From: Symsagittifera roscoffensis
Lineage: Eukaryota; Xenacoelomorpha; Acoela; Convolutidae
NCBI RefSeq assembly: GCF_963678635.1
Contig: NC_087064.1
Span: forward strand, 41,571,165 to 41,635,164
Direction of reading: 5' to 3'
Length of the DNA stretch: 64,000 bases
Each line of letters begins with the position of its first letter. Positions within the stretch are counted from its first letter, which is position 1. Positions 47,380 through 60,240 of the stretch are shown here, in pieces. The translations under genes and the position numbers were made by a program. The notes under the pieces are model-generated. The model was not told the origin of the DNA. It ran no database searches and saw nothing but the letters and a program-made list of their open reading frames with translations.

Positions 47380-50300
47380 GAAGAAGTCCTAAAGTTTATT
47401 CACGCTAAAAGTTGATTTTTTGCTGTTTGACTTATGATGACTTTTCAAGTTTACTTCATTTCTTTTGTTAAATGAAGGCAAACTCTACCTTCGAATAGCA
47501 TCAGTCAAAAGGTCACGAAAAACGTGAATGATTTCTAATTTCATAAATGGACGATACCAGTCGATTAAAAAATTACCTTTAGATCCAGTCTACTCTAAAT
47601 GGGATAATTTTACAAAGAAGTGCCATTATTAAACAGTACTTGAAATGCAAGGAGCTTCAACGTGACATTTTTTCTTCGAAATTCGAAAAGTGAAAATTTT
47701 CTATCCAACTTTTTTGGTTAACTTGCAATTGCTGTAATCAATTATCAAATTGTATCAAGTTTTTTAGTTTTGCGGTTGTCGTTGAGAATTGTATAGAATT
47801 TTTGAAACCTAATTATTTTACTTCATCTGTTGCATCTAGCCAAGTTTCGGCTGAACATAAAAGTTTCGATTGAACATTAATTGAAGACTCGTGACTTCGA
47901 ACTGCTTTTTTTCCTCATGCTATTTTTCTTAGGGACCTTGCATTAAACAACATGGTTCCAATTTAATTTTAGCTTTGCCAGTTTTAGCGAGCCTTTTCAA
48001 CCTAAGACCTTTAGACAACACCATTGAAACAACCCATCGCACCATAAACAGTATAATTCAGAGTATCGCTTCCTTCATCTAACCCTGTAGTTTTGCACAG
48101 TTTGAAATAAATGTGAGAAAAAAAGGATTGCGCCTACTCCTGTCCCTGCTGATTTTATGCAGGCATTTGCCTTCATTGGCTGAAAAATCTGACTCAAGCC
48201 TTTCTTGATTTCCAAATTGCTAGCAATCTTTTAAATATCTGTCGAGGCATTTTTTAAAGTGGGTGGAATTTTCCCATTCGGCTACCAAAAGTGTTTGTTA
48301 TTGGCTTGCCTGTCGTCAATCTCGATGGCAATGGATGCGAGATTGATAGGCATTTTCACGAATTGTCAGAGTCTATTTTAACGCTACATACAGTAATGGT
48401 TTGTTAGTAGCTTCCATTGTTCCTCTTTCGCCATCGTTTGCGTCTTTTTCGTTTTTCAATATTTCTCGTCTGCCATAGATTGCTCAGGAATTCCTAGTGC
48501 CTTCTACCGTTTTCTTTCTGTTCTTTTATTCAAGAAGTTTTGCATGAACAGTTTTTAGAGTTGACTTTTTTTTCAATTTTAGCTATTTCATTTCCCAGCC
48601 CACCCTTCCTTCTTCATTTTGGCTTCAGCAACTTTTGATTTGATTGTTCGGACTTAAGCAGAAAGTGACGGAATACTTCTGCTGGTGATGGTTTTTTTCT
48701 CGACAAGTTTCGACTTTTACCTAGCAATTTTTGACGTTTTACTTTATTTAAAGTAACTGTTGTCCTGAGCTCGAATTCTAAGAGATGTTGCACTCGTGGT
48801 CATATTTTGCGAAGTTATGCGCGGTTTAAAAATTGTTTTTTTTGGAACAATTAACGCGCAATATATTCCATGCTGTTAACGCGAAAGGGGTAATTTAATC
48901 TTTGTTAAAAATTGTTCTAAGTTGAATTGAGGTATGCTATTTTATCTATTTAATACTTTTCTACTTGCGAAATATATCATTTTTGTTTTTCACACAGCGG
49001 GTGTGTAATGGTTTGCAAAAAAAATCAAAAAAGCGTTTTGAATTCTTCCATGATTTGAATTCATTCAAGGTTTTTGCCGTGACACGAGCAGTGTTGTATG
49101 TAGTTCGATTTGACCTTTAACGTTGTTAAATTTAGAATTAATTGGACTTTTTTTTCTCAGGATGAAGTTTTCTTTTCCAAGCAGGAGTCCTAAAGATTTT
49201 TCACGCTTAATTTTGATTTTTTGACTTGAGACTTCTTGTCAAGTCCTTTTCAAACTCCTTGGTTAATTTAGGGCAACTCTACTTTTGAATAGCAAAAGTT
49301 AAAAGACCACAAAAAATGGGACTGATTTCTAGTTTCAAAAACCGACGTTACCAGTCAGTGCAACAATTACCTGTAGATCCATTTTTCTCTAAATGGTTTA
49401 TTTTTACCAGCAAAGTGCCAATGACAAATAGTATTTGAATTGCAAAGAGCTTCAACGTGATCTATTTTTCTTCGAAAGATGAAAAGTGAAAAATTTAAAT
49501 CAAATATTTTTGGTTATCTTGCAATTGCTCTATCCAGTTTTGGTAATTATTAAGTTGTATCAAGTGTATCAGTTTTGCAAAACTAATTAATTTACATCAT
49601 CTGTTGCATCTGGCTAAGTTACGGCTGGCAATAGAAGCTTCGATTCAAGATTAATTGCAGACTTGTGACTTTGAACTTCTTTTTCAATCCTCATGGCGTT
49701 TTTCCTAGGGAACTCGCATTAAACAAAATATTTTCAATTTGTTTTCAGCTTTGCCATTCGTAAGCAAAAAGGTTTCAATTAATTTAGCTTAGCGAGCCTT
49801 TTCAATCTAAGACGAGCCTTTTCAATCGAAGGCCTCTGACTAACACCATTGATACAAGCCATCGCACCGTAAATAGTATAGTTTAGAGTATCACTTCTTT
49901 ATCTAATCCTGTAATTTTGCACAGTATGAAATAAATGTGAGAAAAAAAGGGTTGCGCCTACTCCTGTCCCTGCTGATTTTATGCAGGCATTTTTCTTCAT
50001 CGGCTGCAAAATCTGACTCAAGCCTTTCTTGATTTCCAAATTGCTAGCAATCTTTTAAATATCTGTCGAGGCATTTTTTAAAGTGGGTGGAATTTTCCCA
50101 TTCGGCTACCAAAAGTGTTTGTTATTGGCGTGCCTGTCGTCAATCTCGATGGCAATGGATGCGAGATTGATAGGTATTTTCACGAACTATCAGATTCTAT
50201 TTTAACGCTACATACAGTAATGGTTTGTTAGTAGCTTCCATTGTTCCTCTTTCGCCATCGTTTGCGTCTTTTTCGTTTTTCAATATTTCTCGTCTGCCAT

Positions 50301-53300
50301 AGATTGCTCAGGAATTCCTAGTGCCTTTTACCGTTTTCTTTCTGTTCTATTATTCAAGAAGTTTTGCATAGACAGATTTTAGAGTTGACATTTTTTTTCA
50401 ATTTTAGCTATTTCATTTCTCAACCCACCCTTCCTTCTTCATTTTGGTGAATGATTTCTAGTTTCAAAAACGGACCTTACCAGTCGGTTAAACATCTACC
50501 TATAGATCCATTTTCCTCTACTTAGAATATTTTTACTAGCAAATTGCCAATGATAAACATATTTGAAATGCAAAGAGCTTCAACGTGATTTGTTTTTCTT
50601 GGCAAGATGAAAAGTGGAAAATTTAAAGGAAATTTATTTGGATAACTTGCAGTTGCTCGTACCAATTTTCTTGGTTATCATATTGTATCAAGTTTTTTAG
50701 TTTTGCGGTTATCATTGAGAATTGCAAAAGAAAATTGAAACATAATTATTTTACTTCATCTGTTGAATCAAGTTTAGGCTGAACATAGAAGCTTCGATTG
50801 AACATTAATTGAAAAGTCGTGACTTCGCACTGCTATTTTTCCTCATGATAGTTTCCTTAGGGACCTCGCATTAAACAACGAGATTTCAATTTGTTTTTAG
50901 CTTTGCCAGTTTTAGCGAGACTTTTGAACCTAAGACCTAAAGACAGCACTATTAAAACAACCCATCGCCTCAACAAATCAGTACAAATCAGAGTATCACT
51001 TCCTTCATCTAGCCCTGTAATTTTACAGTTTAAAATAATTGTCGAAAGAAAGATCGCGCTGATTTTAATACTCTTTTCGGTGCTGATTTTATGCGCGCAT
51101 CTGCGTTCATTGGCAGCAAAAAGTTGACTGGAGCCTTGCATAGATCTCCGCGTTTCCCAAAGGTTTTTTAAATTATTGTCGAGGCAGTTTTGTAAAGTAG
51201 GTGGAATTTTTCCATTCGGCTATTAAAATGGTTTGTTATTGACTTGCCTGTCGTCAATCTCGATGGCAACGAATGCGATAATGATAGGTATTTTCAGTAA
51301 CTATCAGATTCAATTCTAACTGCTACATAAAAACCATGATTTTTTAGTAGCTTCCATTGTTTCTCTTCCGCGATCGTTTGCTTCCTGGTTTTTTCTCGTC
51401 TGTCATAGACTGCTCAGGAGTTCTTAGTGTCTTTCATCGTTTCTTTTCTGTTCTATCATTCAATAAGTTCTCCATGGACAGTTTTTGGAAATTTTTTTTT
51501 CATTTTTAGCTAATTCATTTTCTAGCCCACCCTTCTTTAGAGTTGACCTTTTTTTTCAATTTTAGCTATTTCATTTCTCAACCCACCCTTCCTTCTTCAT
51601 TTTGGTGAATGATTTCTAGTTTCAAAAACGGACCTTACCAGTCGGCTAAACAATTACCTATAGATCCACTTTCCTCTAATTAGAATTTTTTTACCAGCAA
51701 ATTGCCAATGATAAACATATTTGAAATGCAAAGAGCTTCAACGTGATTTGTTTTTCTTGGAAAGATGAAAAGTGAAAAATTTAAATCAATTTTTTTGGTT
51801 AACTTGCAGTTGCTCTAACCAATTTTCTTGGTTATCGTATTGTATCAAGTTTTTTAGTTTTGCGGTTAGCATTGAGAATTCTAAAAAAATATATGAAACC
51901 TAATTATTTTATTTCATCTGTTGCATCTGGCCAGGTTTCGGCTGGCCATAGAAGCTTCGATTCAACATTAATTGAAGACTCGTGACTTTGAACTGCTTTT
52001 TCAATCCTCATGGTGTTTTCCGAGGAATCTCGCAATAAATAAACTGGTTTCAATTTGTTTTTGTTTTTGCGATTTGTAAGCAAAATCGTTTCATTTATTT
52101 TACCTTAGCCGTTTTTTGCGAGCGTTTCCAATCTAAGGTATATGAACAAGACCATTGCTACAAGCCATCGCACTATAAATATCATAGATTAGAGTATCAC
52201 TTCACAGCTATTTTTGACGTTTTTCTAATTTGAAAAGTTATGGTTGTCCTGAGCTCGAATTTTACGAAATGTTTTACTTCTGATCATATTTCACAAAGTT
52301 ACGGGGGTTTGAATATTGTTTTATTGGGAAAATTAACGCGCTATATATTTTAAGCTTCAAACGCGAAAGCGGGGATTCAGCAATTTGTTTTCAGCTTTGC
52401 CATTTGTAAGCAAAAAGGTTTCAATTATTTTAGCTTAGGGAGCCTTTTCAATCTAAGGCGAGCCTTTTCAGTCTAAGGCCTTTAAATAACACCATTGATA
52501 CAAGCCATCGCACCGTAAATAGTATAGTTTAGAGTATCACTTCTTTATCTAACCCTGTTTTTGCACAGTCTGAAATAATTGTGAGAAAAAAAGGGTTGCG
52601 CCTACTCCTGTCCCTGCTGATTTGATACAGGCATTTGCCTTCATTGGCTGCAAAATCTGACTCAAGCCTTTCTTGATTTCCAATGTCGGATTTTTTCTGC
52701 TGGGGTGGTTTTTTCCCGAGAAATTTCGACTTTTACCAAGAAATTTTTGACGTTTTTTTTTATTTTAAAGTTATTGTCGTCCTGAGCTCGATTTTTAAGA
52801 GATGTTTTACCTGTCATCATATTTCGCAAAGTTATGTAGGTTTGAATATTGTTTTATCGGGAAAATTAACGCTCGATATGTTTCAAGCTATTAACGCGAA
52901 AGGCGGCATTTAATCACTGTTAAAAACTGCTCAAATTGAGGCATGCTTTTTAATCTATTTAATACTTTTCTACATGCGAAATATATCATTTTGAGCTTCA
53001 CACAGCGGGTGTGTAATGGTTTCCTAAATTTTCTGAGTTCTTTCAGTTTTGAATTCATTCAGGGTTTTGACAAAATAGTTTCAATTTATTTTCAGCTTTG
53101 CCATTTGTAAGCAAAAAGGTTTCAATTATTTTAGCTAAGGGAGCCTTTTCAATCTAAGACGAGCCTTTTCAATCGAAGGCCTCTGACTAACACCATTGAT
53201 ACAAGCCATCGCACCGTAAATAGTATAGTTTAGAGTATCATTTCTTTATCTAACCCTGTATTTTTGCACAGTTTGAAATAATTGTGAGAAAAAAGGATTG

Positions 53301-56300
53301 CGCGTACTCCTGTCCCAGCTGATTTTATGCAGGCTTTTGCCTTCATTGGCTGCAAAGTCTGACTCAAGCCTTTCTTGATTTCCAATTTGCTAACAATCTT
53401 TTAAATATCTGTCGAGGCATTTTTTAATGTGATTGGAATTTTCCCATTCGGCTACCAAAAGTGTTTGTTATTGGCTTGCCTGTCGTCAATCTCGATGGCA
53501 ATGGATGCGAGATTGATAGGCATTTTCACGAATTGTCAGAGTCTACTTTAACGCTACATGCAGTATTGGTTTGTTAGTAGCTTCCATTGTTCCTCTTTCG
53601 CCATCGTTTGCGTCTTTTTCGTTTTTCAATATTTCTCGTCTGCCATAGATTGCTCAGGAATTCCTAGTGCCTTTTACCGTTTTCTTTCTGTTCTATTATT
53701 CAAGAAGTTTTGCATGGCCATTTTTAGAGATGACCTTTTTTCCAATTAGAGCCAACTCATTTCCCAGCCTAACCTTGCTGCTTCATTTTGGTGATCGCAT
53801 CAGCAATTTTTGATTTTATTGTTTTGACTTAAGCAGAAAGTGACGGGATAATTCTGCTCGGGGTGGCTTTTTCTCCGAACAAATTTCGAATTTAAGCTAG
53901 GAATTTTCGACGGTTCTTTAGTAACCTGAAAGTCCTTGTTGTCCTGAGCTCCAATTTAAATAGATGTTCTACTTTTGATCATATTTCGCAATATTATAGG
54001 GGGTTGAAATATTGCCTACTCGGGACAATTAACGCGCGATATTTTAAATGCTATTAACGCATAAGCGGAGGTTTAACCACTGTTAAAACTCGTTTCAAAT
54101 TGAATTGAGGCATGACATTCAATCTATTAATTACTTTTCTACATACAAATTGTATCATTGTTTTCTTTACACAGCGGGTGGGGAATGGTTTGCGATTAAC
54201 GCATCAGCGGAAGATTAATCATTGTTAAAATTCGTTCCAAATTGAATTGAGGCAAGCCATTCAATCTATTTAATTCTTTTCTACATACAAATTGTACCTT
54301 TTTTCCTTTACACAGCGGGTGGGAAATGGTTTGCGAGAAAATCACAAAAAAAATGTTTTGATTTTGTTTCAATTTTTTAGTATTTATTATCAATTTCATG
54401 CGAACACTAATCTATTGACTTTGAAAGGCAGTCAGAACAATGAGAGTTGTGCAGTTATGCAAGCAAAAATAATTAATTTACTTCATCTGTTGCATCTGGC
54501 CAAGTTTCAGCTGGCCATAGAAGCTTCGATTTAAGATAAATTGAAGACTCGTGACTTTGAACTTCTTTTTCACTCCTCATGGTTTTATTCCTAAGGACTT
54601 CGCAATCAACAAAGTAGTTTCAATTTGTTTTTAGTTTTGCCATTTGTAAGCAAAAAGGTTTCAATTATTTTAGCTTAGCCGTTGTTTGCTAGCCTTTTCA
54701 TTCTAAGGCCTATGAATAACACCGTTAATACAAGCCATCGTACCCTAAATAGTATAGTTTATAGTATCACTTCTTCATCTAATCCTGTAATTTTGCACAG
54801 TTTGAATTAATAGTGAGGAAAAAAAAGATTGTGCGTACTCCGGTCCATAATGATTTTATGCACGCATCTGCCTTCATTGGCTGCAAAAAGTTGACTCAAG
54901 CCTTTCTAGATATCCGAATTGCCTAACAATCTTTTCATTAACTGTAAGCAAAAAGGTTTCAATTATTTTAGCTAAGAAAGCCTTTTCAATCTAAGACGAG
55001 CCTTTTCAATCGAAGGCCTCTGACTAACACCATTGATACAAGCCATCGCACCGTAAATAGTATAATTTAGAGTATCACTTCTTTATCTAACCCTGTATTT
55101 TTGCACAGTTTGAAATAATTGTGAGAAAAAAGGATTGCGCGTACTCCTGTCCCTGCTGATTTTATGCAGGCTTTTGCCTTCATTGGCTGCAAAGTCTGAC
55201 TCAAGCCTTTCTTGATTTCCAATTTGCTAACAATCTTTTAAATATTTGTCGAGGCATTTTTTAAAGTGATTGGAATTTTCCCATTCGGCTACCAAAAGTG
55301 TTTGTTATTGGCTTGCCTGTCGTCAATCTCGATGGCAATGGATGCGAGATTGATAGGCATTTTCACGAATTGTCAGAGTCTTTTTTAACGCTACATGCAG
55401 TATTGGTTTGTTAGTAGCTTCCATTGTTCCTCTTTCGCCATCGTTTGCGTCTTTTTCGTTTTTCAATATTTCTCGTCTGCCATAGATTGCTCATGAATTC
55501 CTAGTGCCTTTTACCGTTTTCTTTCTGTTCTATTATTCAAGAAGTTTTGCATGGACATTTTTAGAGATGACCTTTTTTCCAATTAGAGCCAACTCATTTC
55601 CCAGCCTACCCTTGCTGCTTCATTTTGGTGATCGCATCAGCAATTTTTGATTTCATTGTTCTGACTTAAGCAGAAAGTGACGGGATAATTCTGCTCGGGG
55701 TGGCTTTTTCTCCGAACGAATTTCGAATTTAAGCTAGGAATTTTCGACGGTTCTTTAGTAACCTGAAAGTCCTTGTTGTCCTGAGCTCCAATTTAAATAG
55801 ATGTTCTACTTTTGATCATATTTCGCAATGTTATAGGGGGTTGACATATTGCCTACTCGGGACAATTAACGCGCGATATTTTAAATGCTATTAACGCATA
55901 AGCGGAGGTTTAACCACTGTTAAAACTCGTTTCAAATTGAATTGAGGCATGACATTCAATTTATTAATTACTTTTCTACATACAAATTGTATCATTGTTT
56001 TCTTTACACAGCGGGTGGGGAATGGTTTGCGATTAACGCATAAGCGGAAGATTAATCATTGTTAAAATTCGTTCCAAATTGAATTGAGGCAAGCCATTCA
56101 ATCTATTTAATTCTTTTCTACATACAAATTGTACCTTTTTTCCTTTATACAGCGGGTGGGAAATGGTTTGCGAGAAAATCACAAAAAAAAATGTTTTGAT
56201 TTTGTTTCAATTTTTTAGAATTTATTATCAATTTCATGCGAACACTAATCTATTGACTTTGAAAGGCAGTCAGAACAATGAGAGCTGTGCAGTTATGCAA

Positions 56301-56884
56301 GCAAAAATAATTAATTTACTTCATCTGTTGCATCTGGCCAAGTTTCAGCTGGCCATAGAAGCTTCGATTTAAGATAAATTGAAGACTCGTGACTTTGAAC
56401 TTCTTTTTCACTCCTCATGGTTTTATTCCTAAGGACTTCGCAATCAACAAAGTAGTTTCAGTTTGTTTTTAGTTTTGCCATTTGTAAGCAAAAAGGTTTC
56501 AATTATTTTAGCTTAGCCGTTGTTTGCTAGCCTTTTCATTCTAAGGCCTATGAATAACACCGTTAATACAAGCCATCGTACCCTAAATAGTATAGTTTAT
56601 AGTATCACTTCTTCATCTAATCCTGTAATTTTGCACAGTTTGAATTAATAGTGAGGAAAGAAAAGATTGTGCGTACTCCGGTCCATAATGATTTTATGCA
56701 CGCATCTGCCTTCATTGGCTGCAAAAAGTTGACTCAAGCCTTTCTAGATATCCGAATTGCCTAACAATCTTTTCATAAACTGTCGAGGCGTTTTTTAAAG
56801 TAAATAAATTTTTCCATTCGTTTACAAAAATGGTTTGTTATTGGCTTGCCTGTCGTCATTCTCGATGGCAATTGATGCGATATT
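47380..56884. repeat. Repeat family H: tandem and scrambled ~1.8 kb units
   Basis: An ordered series of landmarks recurs: 'tgatttcta.tttcaaaaa', 'cttcatctgttgcatc', 'aagccatcgcacc', a hairpin 'gcctgtcgtcaatctcg', 'ctgctcaggaattc', 'gttgtcctgagctc', 'attaacgcgcga' and 'cacagcgggtg'. Full periods are ~1,800-1,840 bp. Units near 47.4-49.2 and 49.2-50.4 kb are followed by truncated and rearranged ones (50.4-53.1 kb). Then two nearly identical units lie 1.84 kb apart (about 53.1-54.95 and 54.95-56.8 kb). The final unit is split by an LTR retrotransposon and continues after it. It is non-coding. Confidence 0.88.
48308..48351 (+). other. Conserved hairpin in family H
   Basis: The arms GCCT...CAATCTCG and CGAGATTG...AGGC pair over 8 plus 4 bp around a small internal loop, with a 13-base apical loop (atggcaatggatg). 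Both arms and the loop are kept in copies at 50,132, 53,478 and 55,315, and in weaker form at 51,246 and 56,848. It may be a structural part of the ancestral element or a small structured RNA; no function is shown. Confidence 0.5.
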
Positions 56885-56990
56885 TACTGGACTATGTTCT
56901 GATTGTGTTTATAATAGTTTCCTATTTCAGATAACATTGTTTTAATCGATTGTTTTAATTGAATATTGGAACAAAGACTGTTGTCATTTA
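56885..56990 (+). repeat. 5' LTR (106 bp)
   Basis: Identical to 61,848-61,953 except the third base. It is unusually short for an LTR. By alignment to the target site it starts TACTGG and ends CATTTA, not the canonical TG...CA. A TG...CA version (56,888-56,986) exists but would leave the target site 6 bp too long. Confidence 0.9.
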
Positions 56991-57019
56991 TGTTATCTAC
57001 CTAATTGGAGTATCCAACA

Positions 57020-57937
57020 ATGAACGTGCTTGAATGCCCAGCACCCGAGTGCCCAACCACATGGGACGCCACACTCGCTTCAGATGTACTCTCCAACCTC
57101 ATCCAATTGCACGCACGAACTGCCCACCCAGCTGATGCAGGCACAACATCCACATCGAAGCTAGAGAAGGTGAAGCGGCCCACTATCGACTCCGGGGGAA
57201 CCAATGAGGACTGGCAGTTTTTCAATCAGCGGTGGTCGGAGTAAAAATCCGCAACACGATTATCCGGCCCTGACGTCATCTATCAACTACTCGAGTGCTG
57301 CGAAGAGTCTCTCAGGAAGGACCTCACACGCACGTATGGTACGCTCAATAGCAGCACCGAACAGGTAGTTTTAAACTCTATCAATTCACTTGCCGTTCGC
57401 GCAGAGAACATACTTGTGGCAAGAATTCACCTCGGTCAGATCAGACAAGACAGAGATGAACCAGTGCGCGCCTTCGCTGCCTGTCCACGTGGTCAAGCAA
57501 GCGTGTGTGCTTTCACGGTTGAGTGTGGTTGCAACCCGCCCGCAGTGGTAAGTTACTCTGACTACATGGTTCGAGATGCGCTCATCAGAGGCATAGAAGA
57601 CGAAGAAATACGGCTAGACATTCTCGGTCAAGCAAAGCAAGACCTTACTCTTGACGAGGCCCTGCAATTTATTGAGGCCAGGGAGAGTGGTAAGAGATCA
57701 GCCCTTCAGCTGAAAGGATCGTCTGTGCAGGCCGCGTTATCAACTTACAAACGAAAAGACAAGCTTCGAGTTACCACTCCACGGAGTGGTGCCACATGCG
57801 GTTATTGCGGGCAACCTGGTCACAGTCAGAACAGACAGGACCGAATCAACAAATGTCCGGCATATGGTAAGCAGTGCGGCAACTGCGGAAAATATCATCA
57901 CCTCACGGAAGTCTGTCGACAAACAACTCAACGCTAA
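57020..57937 (+). pseudogene. gag: gag of the Ty3/gypsy element (one internal stop)
   Basis: Starts at the first ATG (MNVLECPAPEC). The N-terminal 36 residues hold a C2H2-like arrangement (C6, C11, H31, H36). The capsid-like region follows, with QLLECCEESLRKDLTR, IRQDRDEPVRAF, VRDALIRGIEDEEIRLDIL and LTLDEALQFIEARESGKRS. The nucleocapsid has two zinc knuckles. The first is an extended CxxC-x4-H-x10-C ending in CPAYG, and the second is a canonical CxxC-x4-H-x4-C (CGNCGKYHHLTEVC). These make the virus-like core and bind RNA. An in-frame TAA at 57,242-57,244 interrupts it at a place where the frame otherwise continues cleanly. It ends at a TAA at 57,935-57,937, after which the same frame stays open. 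Confidence 0.88.
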
Positions 57938-58730
57938 ACCGCAGCACCCGTCGATAATTCTGGAATGCTGGGAGTTCTCGACGCCGTCCACAGCATCAGC
58001 ACATCAGGTAAAATCAGTCATCTTGTTCTGGATCATCATATCTACGACGAGTTGTGCGATTCTTGGAAACGTAAGTCATCACACCCTCAACCGGTAATCG
58101 ACGTCAGAGTAGTGGTGCATCCCGACGATTCTGCAGCACTCGGTTTCTCGGACAGGAATCACAAAGTCAAGCACTGAGATGCAAGCTCTTGCAGACACTG
58201 GTTGTCAATCTTGTCTTGCCGGTACGAACATCCTCCGCCTCCTAGGCTTGCAGCAATCTGATATCATTCCTGTGACAATGCAGATGTCGGCCGCCACAAA
58301 CCAAGGTATCAAGATCTCCGGTGCAATTGTCGCGCGAGTTGGTGGAAAATCAGCAGCCGGCAGTGCCGAAACTCGTCAGATCATATACCTGACCAATGGC
58401 ACTAAAAGACTGTTCTTGTCTAAACAGGCATGCATTGCCCTTGGGCTTATATCTAAGAACTTTCCTACAGTAGGTGAAACCCACTCCTCGGTATGTCAAG
58501 TGACCAGTGACCGTGCATGCCAATGACTAACGCGCAAACCACCGCCACCGGTCCCTTCTGAGATCCCATTTGCACCAGTTGCAGCGAACCGGCATAAACT
58601 AGAAACCTGGCTGAAAGACAGGTATAGTAGTAGTACATTTAACGTGTGCTCCCATCAACTTCTTCCAACCATGTCTGGTCTACCCCTACGCCTTCACGTC
58701 AACCCGGAAGCGACTCCATCGTGCGTCCAC
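57938..58730 (+). pseudogene. pol: Protease region of pol
   Basis: Continuing in the gag frame is a spacer (LDHHIYDELCDSWKRKSSHP, then a DVRVVVHPDDSAALGF segment). After a frameshift near 58,170 comes the retroviral-type aspartic protease with its catalytic DTG (LADTGCQSCLAG). A hydrophobic strand and TRQIIYLTNGTKRLFLSKQA follow. A TGA at 58,524-58,526 breaks the frame, but the same frame then continues (PPPVPSEIPFAP, HKLETWLKDRY). A second frameshift near 58,730 leads into the reverse transcriptase. The protease would normally cleave the Gag-Pol polyprotein. Confidence 0.85.
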
Positions 58731-60240
58731 ACCAATACCAGTTCCACTACACTGGCAGGATCAAGTGAAAACAGCGCTCGACGAAGATGTCCGTCTGGGA
58801 GTAATTGAACCAGTTGCCGTTGTTGAACCAACAAGGTGGTGTCACAGGATGGTGATATGTGCCAAAAAACCTGGAAAGCCCAGACAAACCGTTGACTTGC
58901 AACCACTGAATCAGCACGCCTCTCGCGAAACGCATCATACGCAGTCGCCTTTCCATCAGGCGCGATCGGTTCCACGCAACACTCAAAACGGTTTTCGATG
59001 GATATCACAGCATCTCCCTTCACGAAGATGATCGTCACTACACCACTTTCATCACACCGTGGGGAAGATATCGGTACTGTGTTGCACCTCAGGGGTACAT
59101 CGCATCAGGAGACGGCTATACACGCAGGTTTGATGAAATTGTTTCACAGGTACCTAACAAGACAAAATGCATTGATGATACTTTATTGTGGTCGAGTGAC
59201 ATCGCAGAGGCATTTTCACAAGCCGCAGAATGGCTTCACCTATGTGGCAGCAATGGCATTGTTCTAAACCCTTCAAAGTTTGTTTTTGCGAAGGAAACTG
59301 TCGATTTTGCAGGATTTGAGATCAGCAATAGCACCGTTGGTCCATGTGCCCAATACTTAGAAGCCATTGAAAGTTTTCCATCGCCCAAGAACATCACGGA
59401 CATCCGAAGCTGGTTCGGTCTTGTTAATCAAATCTCGTATTCCTTCGCTGCAGCGCCTCAAATGAGTCCGTTTCGGAACCTTTTAAAACCTGGTACACCA
59501 TTCCAATGGACAGATCATCTTGAGCATGCGTTCCAAGCGTCGAAGAATGTCATTATCAACGAGATTCGCTCAGGTGTGGAAATTTTCGATAAGGGGAGAC
59601 CTACTTGTCTTGCGACTGACTGGAGCAAGTCTGGAATTGGTTTTTGGCTAACGCAAAATCATTGTGCCTGCCAGCCCATCAAACCCTTATGTTGCGCAAG
59701 CGGATGGCGTGTGACCCTCGTTGGCAGCCGGTTCACGAGCAGTGCAGAGTCAAGATATGCTCCAATCGAAGGTGAAGCGCTAGCCGTGGTCGACGCACTC
59801 GAAAAATCGCGTCACTTCGTCCTTGGTTGCGATAACTTAATTATCGCTGTGGATCATAAACCTCTCGTCAAGGTGTTCGGGGACAGATCGCTACATGATA
59901 TAGAGAACCCACGCCTTCGAAACCTCAAAGAGAAGACACTGCGGTTCCGATTTCGTATAGTCCACGTTCCTGGAGCTAGAAACGCAGCTGCTGACAGTGT
60001 TTTACGTAATCCTGTGGGGGTTTCCGAAGAAATGCAATTGCCTGACGACCAACCCACTGAGTCAATCGGCGCACCAGAAACTATGTGCCTGGCTTCTATT
60101 CGTGTACACGACAATAAAGAAACCGAGATTTGCTCTTCCTTTGATAACAAAAGCAGAGATGTCCTTAGTAAGATTACCTGGGAATCTGTGATCTTAGCAC
60201 AGCTAGCGACTCATCGTGTCAACTCCTTCTACAACATATT
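58731..60240 (+). pseudogene. pol: Reverse transcriptase and RNase H region of pol
   Basis: The reverse transcriptase begins with LDEDVRLGVIEPV and WCHRMVICAKKPGKPRQTVD. A frameshift near 58,985 (two bases short of a clean codon series) is followed by GYHSISLHEDDRHYTTFITP, the YIASGDGYTRRFD block and the catalytic IDD of CIDDTLLW. This box has cysteine in place of the usual tyrosine or phenylalanine. The thumb and connection follow (ITDIRSWFGLVNQISYSFA, FRNLLKPGTPFQW). RNase H has its acidic residues in TDWSKSGIGFWL, EGEALAVVDALEKSRHF, VDHKPL and NAAADSVLRNP. From about 58,985 to 60,240 the frame is open, so this is the least damaged part. Confidence 0.9.
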
